DNA of 64,000 nt, taken from assembly GCA_022266195.1 (NCBI GenBank), contig WHVY01000001.1, forward strand, positions 5,394,001-5,458,000. Reading direction: 5' to 3'. Positions 36,067 through 48,709 of the stretch are shown here, piece after piece. Both the position numbers and the translations under genes were made by a program. Under the pieces are notes generated by a model that saw only the letters and a list, made by a program, of their open reading frames with translations, was not told the origin of the DNA and did not search any database. Source of the stretch: Tetranychus cinnabarinus. Taxonomy: Eukaryota > Arthropoda > Arachnida > Trombidiformes > Tetranychidae. The first letter of the stretch is position 1; each line of letters opens with the position of its first letter.

Positions 36067-37467
36067 TTATATTGACAAGGCATTGGTGAAATTTATGGTA
36101 TTTTCAGATTCATTAAGGATATAGGAGGGTAGATCATGTCCACCAAGAGTCATCAGTAAATGACGTCCGGTTCTCATTATTTGTTGCTGTTGTTTGGATC
36201 CAGTTAAGCTGTCATCCAAAGAGTCAGGCCTATTAGATAAGAAAAAGAGTAAAACCAGGTATTAGTTCAAATTTGGCATAATTTGGTAAAAATATTGGTG
36301 AATTAAATGAAAATCAACTAACCTAAAAGTAGGCATCAAAATTAAAAGGAATGAAAGAAGTATAACAAAAAGAGACGTCTTAAACGATGCTTGTCCGGGT
36401 CCAGTGTGATCTTTTAAGATTTTACGCATTTTCACCATTAGGGATTGATTTTGTCGACGAAGATCTTCAACTTCCTTTTTAAGGTGTTTATTTTCATTGG
36501 TACAATCTTCGTACTTCTTTTCTAATTCTTCAACATATTGCTTTTTTCGGAGTCTTGAAAACTGAGCTGATCTCTTATTCCTTATTTTACGTCTTATTTT
36601 CCTCAGTATCTTTTCTTCCTGGTGGGTTAATTCTTTCTTCTCACTGGGAAAGTTATTGTAACCTTCTTTGGTTAGCAATTTTCTTTCCTCATCGGTTAGA
36701 CGAAAATCAGTAATTCTTCTTTTAACACCTTTATTGGATTTCTTGGCTTTCGGACTTGATTCAATTGAAGCTATCTCATCGGTATCATCTTCCTTAATGC
36801 AACAATAGTTGTGAATTTCAAATGTACGAGCTGCGGTTGATTGATTTAGGTGGGAGTAATTGACTTGGGTTCTTGACTCAATATCAGATTCAGGACTCAG
36901 TAGGCCATTTGTTAGTAATAATTCATCATCAACGAATTCTTCGATAACTTCCTCATTGATGCCATCTTCTTCTGGACTAGTTGACAGGCTTTCAGAAATA
37001 CTGATTTTACTAGGGCTTGGTGATGTTGATTCTTGCAAGTCTAAAGTAAAAGAATTAATAAAATGCACGATTAATATGAGAGTTGAACCAGTAAAAATTA
37101 GGTATTGTTTAAATAGAAAAGTAATTTGCAAGTGCAAATACTAACCGGTTGTTGAAAGCTGGTTTAAATCAGATAAATTACTGTTATCATTGGACCCACT
37201 TTCTGGCCATAGATCATCTCCAACTAGATTAGAGCCAAGACCACCCTCTTCAAACCATAACAAGGGGTCGAACTCGGGTAAATCACTGGTCTGACCAACT
37301 GCAAGATATCAAATGAAAGGTAAACAAAACGTTAATCATAAATAAAACCACAAACAGGATTAGGTAAAAGAAGAATATTTATTCAACATACCAATTGATT
37401 CAATATACTTGTCAATCATACAATCATCGGTGATAAAAGGTTCCAATGGACCGTCAAGACAACTCAT
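36067..37467 (-). CDS. CREB3: ER-membrane bZIP transcription factor, CREB3 family
   Basis: Membrane-tethered activator, expected to be cut in the Golgi by site-1/site-2 proteases so that its N-terminal half enters the nucleus. Four exons: 37392-37467, 37146-37298, 36323-37040, 36067-36229; 369 residues. Acidic N-terminus with LPEFDPLLWFEEGG (activation domain); family segment FRLTDEERKLLTKEGY (~189-204) and ELTHQEEKILRKIRRKIRNK; basic region NKRSAQFSRLRKKQY (~231-245); leucine zipper to ~285; one hydrophobic helix at ~299-313 (SLFVILLSFLLILMP). The last exon gives a luminal tail with RHLL at 338-341, fitting the RxxL site-1 protease consensus, and two N-glycosylation sequons (N355, N362). CREB3/3L3/3L4 is favoured over CREB3L1/2 by the DEERKLLTKEG and RNKRSAQ segments. 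XBP1 and ATF6 were considered; neither has this pre-basic block. Confidence 0.9.
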
Positions 37468-37578
37468 TGGATTGATTTAAATTAAATATTATCCAGTTGA
37501 AACAAATAAAATAACAAACAATATGTAATAACAATATAAGGACACGTTAAGCCCATGAAAATATCAAAGCAATAGCTG

Positions 37579-37609
37579 CCAATTATGACATCAGGCAATC
37601 TCCTATTGG
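37579..37609 (-). promoter_or_regulatory. CRE-like site between two CCAAT boxes
   Basis: TGACATCA differs from the CRE TGACGTCA by one base and is flanked by a plus-strand CCAAT and a minus-strand CCAAT, about 110-140 bases upstream of the CREB3-like ATG. CREB3-family factors bind CRE/UPRE-type sites, so self-regulation is conceivable. Short motifs like these also arise by chance. Confidence 0.3.
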
Positions 37610-37778
37610 CTGGTTATCACCGCGCTTTATCCAAATTAAATATCATTCATAAATATAACTCTCAAGCAGGCAAGTAAACATGGAATCGATTAGGCCGCAC
37701 TTCAAATAAACAAGATAAAACAATTAATTACTAGAAATATGTTCACATAATTAACGATAAATCAACTAAATAGTGCGG

Positions 37779-37820
37779 TTTTTGACAGACGGTAATTCTA
37801 ACCGGTATTACTGTCAAAAA
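37779..37820. repeat. 42-base hairpin palindrome
   Basis: TTTTTGACAG at 37779-37788 pairs exactly with CTGTCAAAAA at 37811-37820; inside them GGTAAT...ATTAC adds further pairs. It lies about 310 bases upstream of the CREB3-like start. Confidence 0.6.
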
Positions 37821-40169
37821 CAATTTTCTGTTTAAACAAATGTTCATACAAATAAGCATGAAATCAAACGGAACCAAAACTGTAAATCATTTTATCGAGA
37901 AATTTGTCGAATAAAAAAGTGAATTAAATACATTTATAACCAAATTTTAACAAAATTCAATTAAAATGAGCTTTTATTTAATAAAAAAACTGTCAATAAT
38001 TGAATACCGCGGACGGTAGCACCATCTCTTATGGATGAAGAAAACTGTAAATATGGAAAAAATTTCAATCTTAATTCAAGCTTAATTTTCAATTGATTTC
38101 AAATGACTTGAAAATCATGAAAACAATCAATGAAACCAAAACATAATGAAGACGAATCAAGTAATCAAATGGTGTGAAAGCTGGTTTGATGTGTCAATGG
38201 ATATAATTGCTGGAAAGAATCTGGTTGTGATCAAGAAGATCGAGTTTCTGAGGCAAATTGTAAATCTATTGTAATATTTAGAGGATTGCACTAATTTTAA
38301 TTTTAATGCGCCAATATTGATGGATTATTTTGTTTTTCCTCTTCTTTTCTTCCAATAATGAGAGCCAATATTGAAATAAATTATACACAAATTCATACAA
38401 ATATAACTGATGATCTAAAAATTAAGTGACAATGAAAGATCTGTGATGAACTGCGCTTAAATCGACATCTAAAATTTAAAATGGTTATTGGTGTCTTTTG
38501 AATATCGCACCTTATCTGGTAACAAAACAATTGATCAACAATTTTAGGTGTTCGACTGTAATATTGAAATTGAGGATTCAACATCTAAATATTGTGATAA
38601 CTGTTAAGTTTCTGGTGTTGAATGAATAATACTGCCAACAATAATTGCGAATGAATAAGGAAAAAAGACCAACTTAAGGAAATCGCTGTCAAAGTCTCAT
38701 ATCATTTTCAGTTATGTCACTTCACAATCTGTTTTATTTACCTCTTTTTGGGTGCGTTAACATCGACAGATCATTTTGACCTTAATAGCCTTTTAATCGT
38801 AAGATGGGTCTAAGTGGTTGAATATGTAAAGTGTTAAAGAGTAGCTTTTAACGTTATTTAACTGTCTTACAACTCATCAACTCACCTCACTTTTACTTGC
38901 AACTCAAAAAAGAAGGTGCATTTATATGAATGAAACTACAGATTGTTATTAAAGACCAACAATTTACTTTACTTTTTAAATTAATGCTATCAGATTTAAA
39001 TTGCATTAATGTCAAGTTGAAATGTACTTCAATTGAAAGAAACTGTCGCTTTACAAAACAAGATGACTTTACTGATTTAAAAGCATCTTGTGTGTGTGTA
39101 TTTCATTCACTATCAATTTACCCTCTTTGAGCAATAAAAAACTGAATCTTAAATTGCTCAGTTCATTAGTTAGAACAGATTGAGTTGTGAAAATGTTGAT
39201 TAAAAGTAGTTGATGAATATCACACTCACACATTAATCCTGTTCATCACCTTTTCAATCAATCAAATAATATGAAAATAAGGTTTACATGAGATTTTGAA
39301 TCGCCTCTTCATCAACAGCTAAAACCAGCCAATAACCTTATTAAAAGTGAAACAATTTCAATTGAGTGATATAAATCATAAGCTGAAAAATTGATTAACT
39401 GATAATTGCCCAAGTAATCAACTAATAGCTCTTCCCTGCCTCTTTCTTACCATTTAATCTTTTATTGTCACAATTACTTGAAATTGTTTGCTAATTGAAC
39501 CAGATTTTACCTTTAAAAAGAGCTCTTCAACGATTGTTGAACAAATCAACAAAAATAATTGCAATTCAAAGTTTAATTAATCTTTTAATTTAACCAATTA
39601 AAATCAATTTAGCAAGTACAAAGTAAAGGCTAAAGGTTAATCAATGTACAATAAAAATCAGTTGATGATACATTATGAAGCGACTAGAGTTATAATGAAT
39701 TTTCTGGTTTTTTTCATCAATTCTCAATCTCGGGATAAATTGTGTGTTCCAATCAATCAAAGAATAATATTGAAAAGAAATTACAATAAAAATTGGTGAA
39801 TTAAATTAACCAATTGAATCAAATATATATTAAAATTATATAATCACACAAAATAAGTTATGAAAGAGAATCAATCAAAAGATTAAATGCCAACTTGATC
39901 AGTCCAATGTAAATGGGTTTTTACATGCAGTTTAGCTGCTAATAATGAGACAAATTGATCAAATTTAAAATTATACAAAAAAACGTAATGAAAATAAAGA
40001 TTTGATTCGCATCCGTGTTTAAATGAAACAATTGAAATACGAAGCAAATGGATTGTTTGAAACACACATCTGATTGTACATCTTATATTATTGTATTTAT
40101 AATATATTTTTGGAATTATGATCAAAAATGGAAATGCTAATAGTAATTTGTAATCCAGTTTAACTGATG

Positions 40170-43100
40170 TTAACAATTTTGTAAAAACGATTGATCAACT
40201 GAAATGACTTTGGCTGTTAAAAATGCATGGATACAGTAGAGAAGGTTTTGAAGTTGATTTGTATGGATTTCTCGAGTTTCAATGGTCAATTTGTTTTCAA
40301 TGGATTCTCGTGGAGATGAAAATGAGCCAGTTGATGAGGTTGATCCAGCCTTGCCGTGTTTACCATTGTCGGTGGGCGCATTGGTAATGGAGGGTAACGA
40401 TGAGTGCAGTGTTTCCGATGATCCGGTTGAAGGTGACTCTGTGTTTATTGAATCGGTATGGTTGGTGTTTAATCGTCCCGATGAACGATAATTAATCTCT
40501 GAATGTGAAGATGTTGTTGATGAAGATGTGGTTGAAGATGAAGATGATTGTGAATGTATACGAAATGAAAGCCACAGGATAGTCTGTCCATCATCTGAGG
40601 AAGTCTTTAGTTGGGAAAATTTGTATGACCAATCATATTGGCGTTCATTGGGATAACGAAAGATGAAACCAAGTCGCCAATCCAGGACCAAATTTCCCAT
40701 TTTACCGGAACAGGTAACAGGAAATGTTTTGCTCTAAATTGAAAAAGAAGAAGAAGAAGAGACTGAAATTAGCAAAAATGATATATTAAGATGGTGAAGA
40801 AGATTAAAAATGTTTCTCATTTCTTTTCTTTGTCTGATCATCTTGGCAGGAGACAATTAGAGTAACTTGAAATATGATGGAAGGCAAAGGGTTGAGATTA
40901 TTATTAATACGATTTGTGTGTTGGCTTCACGTTTGCGTTGCTCTTTTTGTTATTGTCTGCTGGTAAAACTATGAAGATGAGAGTGATGCTAATGATGCTA
41001 AAATCAAACTGAAAGGGGTAAGTAGGGTGATGATGAGAATCATGTTATGTTTTTTTGTGTGTAAGAAACAAGTTGAACCAAGAGTGGGTTGAGGGAAAAA
41101 AGAAGAACATTTTGGAATAATAATAATTTAGACGATTATTGTGATGAATACAGAATTATTCTTGGAATAGTTTACACAATGAAACGTATAATGATAATGA
41201 TAATGATGATGAAGTTTAATAACGGTATGGAAACAGTTAAAGGCCTACGCATTCAAATGATTTACATTTGAAATGGTCTACAGAATTTTCAATTGACCGT
41301 TTCTACAATTAATATCATTAACATGATCCATCTTGAGATCTGCATATTTTTAGGTCAAACTGTCAATAAAGTAAGACATCATTAAAGTGTCACACTGTTG
41401 TACACCAATCCTTTGAACCCTCTTCCAGTTTGATCATTAGCTTGATACATAACCTGATAAACAATAATGTACATTAAAGGTTTACGTGTCCGTCAACCTT
41501 TCAATTATTGACTTCATAATGAATATTGAAAAAGGTAGACCTTTGGTTAAGGGTGGATTTAATATCAATAAAATGACATATAAATGGACTTTAATGAATG
41601 AGTTGGTTGAATTTCAATTTTTCATCAACAGGCGTTTACTGTTAAACAGTTGCCTTTCAATGTAAAACAAAAGTGAACAATCAACAACAATGGTGCCATC
41701 ACACACCAAGTCCATTGACTTGCGGGGGTCGAGGTTCGCACCCAGTAAAGGTTTTTTTTATATGTGATTGAGTAAAGAGTTTAAAGCTATTCTAATCTAA
41801 TTGTTGAACCTCTAATAAACTAAGATTAATGAAAAGCAAAGGTTATATTGTTACCCAAGGCATTGGATAGATGATTGTTGATCAATTGTTGGTAACCTAC
41901 AACCAGAAAATTGATGATTAAACGGCGACATTAGAAATAGAAATGCAATCAAAAATTAGGTTCAAAGTAAATTAATGTTGCTAATGCGTCTGTTAAAAAA
42001 AGCAAGACTCAAATATAATTTAGCCAGCAGGTCTAATTGTTGTTGATTAACAGTCTCCCTTAGCTCATTAATTAAGTTAGTTTAAAAACACATAAAATTA
42101 CAATTAACAATTGGGTTACTTTTTCTTCTTCTACTGACAACTCTTTACCTTTCTCTCATGCAAAAAGGTAATTGTTATTTAAATCATCAATTCATCAAAC
42201 CTGATTATAAACAGTTAATAAATCAATGCATACATTTACATGAAAAAGGATAAAATATCATCAACAATGGGTAAAAGATATCAAATTGTAAGCATTGATC
42301 ATTTGGAATAACCTTTAAGATGTAAAATCAAAGTCTTTAGTTGATTTTGCTGTTAATTCAAAATTTAAGTCAAATCTGTCATTAGAGGATCCATTAGACT
42401 ATGAAAGGTAAAGGTTAGGATAATAATGGTAAATCAGGGTTGGGTTACACAGTAAATTTATACAATATAACAATTTTGAGTGAAACTGAAAAGGTATCTT
42501 TTTCAAAGTTTATTGAAATCAAGTGTTGTACTTGAAGCACAGCATCTTATTGAATTTTGCTTTAAAAAAACACAATTTTAGATGAAAAACTGAGATAAAG
42601 GTAATGATGATTAGTTTGAGGGAATTAACAGGGTGGAGGTGGAGGAAGGGAGGAGAGTGCAAGGAGGGTCTCGGGTTTTGTTGGATGAAAAAAGATGAAC
42701 CCAAAGACAATCAACTGAAATTTATGTTTCTTTTTAGAGACAAACATTTTGGTGCCTTTGAAATGAGGTGAGAAAAGATTAGGAAATTGAATGTAACAAC
42801 AGTTAATATTGATTAGTCTGGAAATGAAAATGATTAGATGTTGAGTGAGAGTTTTTAAGGTAACCAAAATTAATTGACTGATAAATGATAGATGATGAAA
42901 AAAACTGAATAAATTGTTATCTATTAAAGTAATATTCAATTTGGTCATTTGAATGGACACGCAACATTCAAATTGAGTGTAAATTTGAAAAGGACTGTTG
43001 TTTTGTTTTTGACTTATAAGATGGACAAAGGGAGAGAAATGATGAAAAAGCAAAGTGATGAAGATGTGAATGGTTCAGTGCAAGTGAAACCTGATTTGGT

Positions 43101-46100
43101 CAAATAAAATTGTTGGGTAACAGCAAGCAAAAAAGCGGTCAAGATGATGCTTGTTCAATCATTGAAATGCTAGTTACGTGGCTGGTCAAAGGAACACGAT
43201 AATAATAATAATAATAATACTTAATAATGACAATGATGGTTGATGATTTTGATGAATTTAATAATAATAGTGAAAAGAATGAATGATGAAAATAATAATA
43301 ATGGGAGACTTCAGAATCAGTGAAAAAAGCGTAAAGAGACTGAAGCTAACAAAGTATGCAAAATAGTAAACACAAGCCAATTTGTAAGCAAAAAAAGGTT
43401 ACATTTGACTTTGTCCATTTGCATACAAACGGACGTTAAGAGAGTCAACAAGGATGACAATTGTTTACTGATTTACACATGACTGAACTTTAACATTAAT
43501 AAACACAGTAATTGAGTGAAGGATATGGTTCCAAGGCTGATTTTAATCATGGACAAGCAGTTTGTGTTTGCTATGTAAAATAATTGTCTTTTCAGTCGTC
43601 TTTCAGTTGGCAGTTTTGATGGGCAAAGTGAGCTGAAAAAACATTTTACTTTTGAATGTAAATCAGTGAAAAAAATTATTTTGTTGACAGGTTTTTAAAG
43701 TTATCAAAAACGCTGAACAGAGCTCATGTATTATTGATAAGAGACAGAAAAGAGGTGAAGAGGTTCACAGCGGGAATAAAAAAAAAATGGAAGAGAGGAA
43801 AAGCTTGAATTTTGGTTTCTCTTGATGGCGTTGATGCACATCATTGAAACTTTTAATGGGAGAGGGAACGATGGTCAAGTTGTGAGTTTTTGGTAATGGC
43901 AAACAGACTGACAGCAAGTGTGAAGGAGGAAGATTATCAAGTCAAACAATGAATGTGAATGGTCAAATGGATTGGTAAACAGATAAACCCAATATGGTTT
44001 GTATGAAAAGTACGGACAATTAATATGAATCTAGTTTTGTGTGCGTTTCACTTTGAATAATTTAACCACCAAACAAGTTGCCATCTTAAATTTAAATTGA
44101 TATTTGTATTCATATCTTTTCTTCCTGTGCAACAAGGTTTACGGTTGAGAAATGAGGTAAAATAGTGAAATAATGGGTGGATGATGGATGCAAGTCTAAG
44201 AAGACAACAACAAAAATCAACTGAATTTTGAATAGTTGTTTACAGATGATCAACAAGTACTATTACATGAATGAGGATCAAGTTTTTTTTGTCAGCTTCT
44301 TAGGGTTTACTTTGAGTTGTTTGTTTGTCTACTTCATGAATATCATTCGTCAAGGATCATCTATTGAAATTCAACAGCAACTACCGTTTTCAACCTATTC
44401 ACCTGAATGGTGCAACAGGATAAGCAGGTTGATTCATTTACATTTAATCCTGGTAATGGTAAACCAATAGGTTAACAAGAGTGTTAAATAGATTGTTTGC
44501 TTCATTTAACCACAATTTATAAATGACTCAACAAGTTAAATACCAGAAGCACGCACATTAACATACTGAAACAGGTTGAGACAACAACTTAACCTGAAAC
44601 AATCTATTATCTCAGCAATTGTTGAAAATTAATCAAAGGATCACATTGATTGAACAATATGTGATTAGTATTATCAACGTTTGTCGCAATGATTGATGGT
44701 CAAGGGTCAATAGACCATGTGAATAGCAATATTAGTGAATCGCAACATTTTTCACATTTGATTTGCTTATGATCTACTTTATTTATCTCAAAATTATCAG
44801 GCAAATACTGATTGGAAAGGCGCTAGTTTTTTGGCAAAGTCTTTAGTTCAACACAGGTATTGTTATTAGTTTTGAGATTAAGGTTAAGTTAAGATTAAAA
44901 CAGATTAGTAAAGCATTTGAGTCAAATTGTTCATTTTTTATAGTTATTCTCGATTCTCTGGAAATGCATTTTAAGAAATGAGAAAATGATAAGAAAAATT
45001 ATCAAAGGTTTGGTAAAAGCTATTGAATTATTAGTTTTTTTATGTTTTTTTTGCCTCAATGTATTTACCTGAGAAAAAAAAGTTGCGTAAAAAATTGAAG
45101 TGAACAAGGTTGGGGTGAATTTTAACAGAAAGTAACATTGACATAAGGTAACAACACCAACTGTGAAAACAACAAACAATAAAGATTCTTTGCAGATGAA
45201 TTATTTTGTGACTGTGATGAGTAACAGGTAGTGTTGGTTAGGTGAAAGAGGGAGGAGAAGAAGAATGGAGACAAAAAGTTGAAAGGTTATGATACCTGAA
45301 TGTATGTGCATATTTATTTGCAATTAGCTTTGGTCAGTGAACTTAAAATAAGTTGAAAGTCAACCGAGCAAGGAGAGCAACAAGACAAGGAAAAGTGTAA
45401 CACGAGAGAAAAACTTTCATTTCTATGAGAAATGGTAAAATAGGGCCTTTGGGCCTTTCAATAAAACGGTCTTAATGATGATTCTTGTAAGGTTTTAGGT
45501 TGGCATTATTTGGGTACCAAATAACATGATGCATAAAAATACCTGGGTAAGGTGAGATTTAAAGATTGTATTAAAACATTTGATTGAAGTGAAAAGAACA
45601 ACAAAATGTGTTCATTTCTTGCTTTCTCATTCAATTGATGTAAATAGAGTAACACTAAAAATTAACTCATCGTCATCATTAGCAACATCTTTAGATGAGG
45701 TTCATTGGTTTCGATTATAAGTGAAAAGCAGAAAAAAGGTAAAATAGTAATTAAGATCATCTCAAGAACATTAACTTTAAATGCAAGCAGAAACGAGTTG
45801 CAACTTGATATCAACTCGAACAATCTCAATAGAAGTAAAAGCTTGATTCTTATATAATAGAAATTGGAAAAAAATTAATTTAATTTGATTGAACAATTTA
45901 CTCTGTAAGAGCAAAAAACAAGATTAGGTTGAGGTTGCTGTTGCCATTTTACCTTGCTTCTGGTAACATCTGATGAAAGTAAAAAATCCGTTTTTTATGC
46001 AAAATAATAATGAATGATTTATGATGAGATATTATTCAGGTATTCAAGTTTATAGTTTGAATAACTTTCAATTGGAATACCCTTGAAGTTTGATTTTAAA

Positions 46101-48709
46101 GTCAGTAAAGAGTAGACGCACTCGTTCTGACCAATTCATGTCAATATGAACATGATAACGTGGTTAATACTTTTACTTATTGCTCATTGTTATTTTGAAA
46201 AGGCCTGAAATGAGAAGCACGATAGTGAAGACTTGATCATCATCTCCTTGAGTTTCAAGGTGAGCAGCAATCAAAACATAACAACATCTATGATAACTAT
46301 TCATTGAATTTATAAAAGACAATGGCCATGAAAGGAAACTTGAGTGAAATGGCAAAGCATCATGGTAATAGTTATGGGTTAGGTTATCGAAAGTAGATAT
46401 CAGAAAATGCAGAAAATGAGAATTTTTTTTTTCTAAATTAGTATTGAATGGAAAGATTGAAATTGAGAATAGAAGGTGAAAAGAGAATCTGTTTCCACAT
46501 GATAATGAGTGAAATGGAAGTAGTATTGTTAGGTAATGAGATTAATCTGGTTACATTAGAAAATCAAATTATGGAGAAAACGATTCAGCTGATGTTAACT
46601 GCTAAAAGTTGATTAGGACTGATTAGCTTGCAGGTGAAGGAATGATAATCAAGATGGAGAAAGATGATTACCAATCAGTGATTAGTTATCGGAAAATTGA
46701 CAGTTTCTTATATATTTCCTAAACAATTGGTATAATTTTAATGCCAATTCACAGTCCATTAGATTGACTCTGGTTGAGTTACTGGATGAATTATGATTAC
46801 CGGAATGGAAGATGAAAAGACCAGAAATGGATAGAAATGAAAAATCATTGTTAAAAGTAATACAAACCCCTAATTGTGTGACAGATTGGTAAGTTGCACG
46901 ATTCCAATTGTTCCTAATAAGTGCTAATTCACTTGATGTCTCAACTGAAAGGTAACAAACTGTTGTTGCATCTGACTTGTTTGTGTTTAGACTTGATGTG
47001 TCTGATTTTTTTGTTTCATCTCTTGGTGATTGAAATGATGTTGTAGTTGGTATTTTATTTGATGACAAAGGTGCTGTTGTTTTTTTAATTGCTCCAGTTG
47101 ATGATGTGCAATAACTTGTATCACAAGATAACAAAAGAAAACAATTTTCTCTTTCATCTACATATTCACTTGATTTGAGACAACGTAATATTGATTGATG
47201 AGCTTTAAAAAGGTATGGTTCACCCTCAGACCACCTGATGCAGGGCGAAGATGAATTATCATTAGTAGGATGACATAGCAGACCATTAGGTGGTTTTTTG
47301 TAAATTAGGCCATCACCACCCTTTAAAACAAGGTATCGAGTATACCAATGGTAACAAGGACGATATGGTTCACTTGAAGTTGTAGGTAAGCCTTGACTAA
47401 TCCAGCCCATGAAGTGAATCTTCTCAGATCCTGGTAAATAACTATTTAACAATTTAACTCGATTGTGGATCACAGTTTTGACACTTTTATCAATATTAAA
47501 GAACCACTTTCTATAGATTTCTTGATTGTCGCAAATGACTATGGCAGAGGAATATGTTTTTGTGACTACTAAAGGTTCCTTGGGATTTTCAACTGACGTT
47601 ATTGTACTATTAGAGGCACATTTTATGCCAACTCCAACACCAGAGTCGACTGACTTAGGTGTAGATAATGAGGTGGTTGAGGAAGTTGAAGAAGACGCCG
47701 AGCCTGATGATGAAGAGGAAAATGCAGTTGATGGATATGATTTTATTGGTTTACTTTGAGAATCGACTGCTGTCAACCACCTTATTTCAAAACCATGAGG
47801 TCGAATCTTGTCACTATCGTGGACATATTTGGTAACAAAACAAGTTGCCAAATCTATTGAGATGAGCGGAATCCAGTTTTTGACATTTTTCTGTTTCTCA
47901 GAGGAAACAGCCTTGGAAGAGAGAGCTTTACTTTTCTTTATTTTTCCTTCGCAGCTCTGTGGCTCCAATTTACCAGGTCCACTTTTAAAATTTGAGTCAC
48001 ATATAATCTCTTTCTTGGTCACTATAGTCAAAAGCTTTTCATCAACCATCAAATCTACGTTGTTGTTAGATGTGACCATAAGATCTCCCGCCTCGTCAAG
48101 GGTCTGTTTCTTTTTCCAGCACTTTGTTAAGAAGGGAGAAACCATCTTGAAATGTTTGACGGTTAAACTAACCTCCACTCCAGCCTGTTTTAATAATCTA
48201 ATTGCTTCCTCATGAGTTGTATGAGTAAGAGTGAGAACGGAGTCATCAATACGAACAATAGCATCACCGATAAACAATTGCCGGCTTCTATCGGCAGGAC
48301 CATCTTTGGTTAAACCTGAAATCAATATTGGTAAACCATGTTCACAGCCGCCTTTAATGCTTAGACCAAAACCAATAGATTTTTCTTTCACCAATTTAAC
48401 GGTTCGATATTCCTCCATTTTTTTCAAATTAGTAATTTTAGACGATTGGCAGGTTGCATCCAAATGAGTGGTCAATTCATCCGAAATCTCGAAATCATCA
48501 TTTTTATTTTCTTCATGCAAAAGAATCAATTTATCACTGGCTATTTGTAATTTCATCGGTGATGTTGAACTGAATGAGCCTTTGGATGTTGTACTGTTGA
48601 AAGAATTAGTTACCATGACGATATCACTATTAACACTTGTTTCTTGTATCACAGCATGATTATCACTATTTACATTATTGAATTGATGCACTAAACTAAA
48701 TAGATTCAT
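40170..48709 (-). CDS. Syn2: Gamma-syntrophin
   Basis: Cytoplasmic adaptor of the dystrophin-associated complex that places signalling proteins and channels at the membrane through its PDZ domain. Two coding exons, 46868-48709 (614 codons) and 40170-40733 (187 codons plus stop), 801 residues; human SNTG1 has about 517. A PMKLQIASDKLILLHEE segment (51-67) and PDZ domain at ~101-186 with binding loop IGFGLSIKGG; then a split PH-like region (NWIPLISIDLATCFVTKYV; YSSAIVICDNQEIYRKWFFNI), IHFMGWISQG, YTRYLVLKGG, and a C-terminal syntrophin-unique domain YKFSQLKTSSDDG ... LLYCIHAFLTAKVISVDQSFL, nearly identical to human YKFSQLKGSSDDG ... CIHSFFAAKV. The extra length is Ser/Thr-rich inserts in the PH region and an ~88-residue one in the last domain. 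The donor is unusual (GGG|GTTTGT); the acceptor is TTTAG|AGC, phase 0. Confidence 0.9.
40734..46867 (-). other. Gamma-syntrophin intron (6.1 kb)
   Basis: No nested gene accepted. It contains ATG/AAT-rich simple sequence (for example (AAT)6 at 43201-43219) and a GC-rich tRNA-like scrap near 41700-41755. Open frames at 42625-43053 (minus) and 44228-44470 (plus) show no family features. Confidence 0.65.
43201..43219. repeat. (AAT)n microsatellite
   Basis: Six uninterrupted AAT units, followed by looser ATAAT-type repeats to about 43305. Confidence 0.8.

Larger units (their letters stand above)
37468..40169. other. Intergenic, CREB3-like promoter and syntrophin 3' flank
   Basis: The 37468-37830 part probably holds the CREB3-like promoter, including a CRE-like TGACATCA (37586-37593) and CCAAT boxes on both strands (37579-37583 plus; 37605-37609 minus). 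A hairpin palindrome is at 37779-37820. The remaining 2.3 kb is AT-rich and shows nothing recognisable. Confidence 0.55.

Noticed and set aside
36067..37467. XBP1 or ATF6 as identity of the bZIP factor
   Set aside because: The FRLTDEERKLLTKEGY block before the basic region and the position of the membrane helix just after the zipper are specific to the CREB3 family.
42625..43053. 142-codon minus-strand frame in the syntrophin intron
   Set aside because: Composition follows the local AT-rich, T-rich sequence (Phe/Ile/Leu/His) with no domain or splice partner; consistent with chance.
44228..44470. 80-codon plus-strand frame with a hydrophobic segment and an upstream TTTACAG, inside the syntrophin intron
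   Set aside because: It has no family resemblance, no matching donor or partner exon, and AT-biased composition like the surrounding intron. Possible but unsupported as a nested exon.
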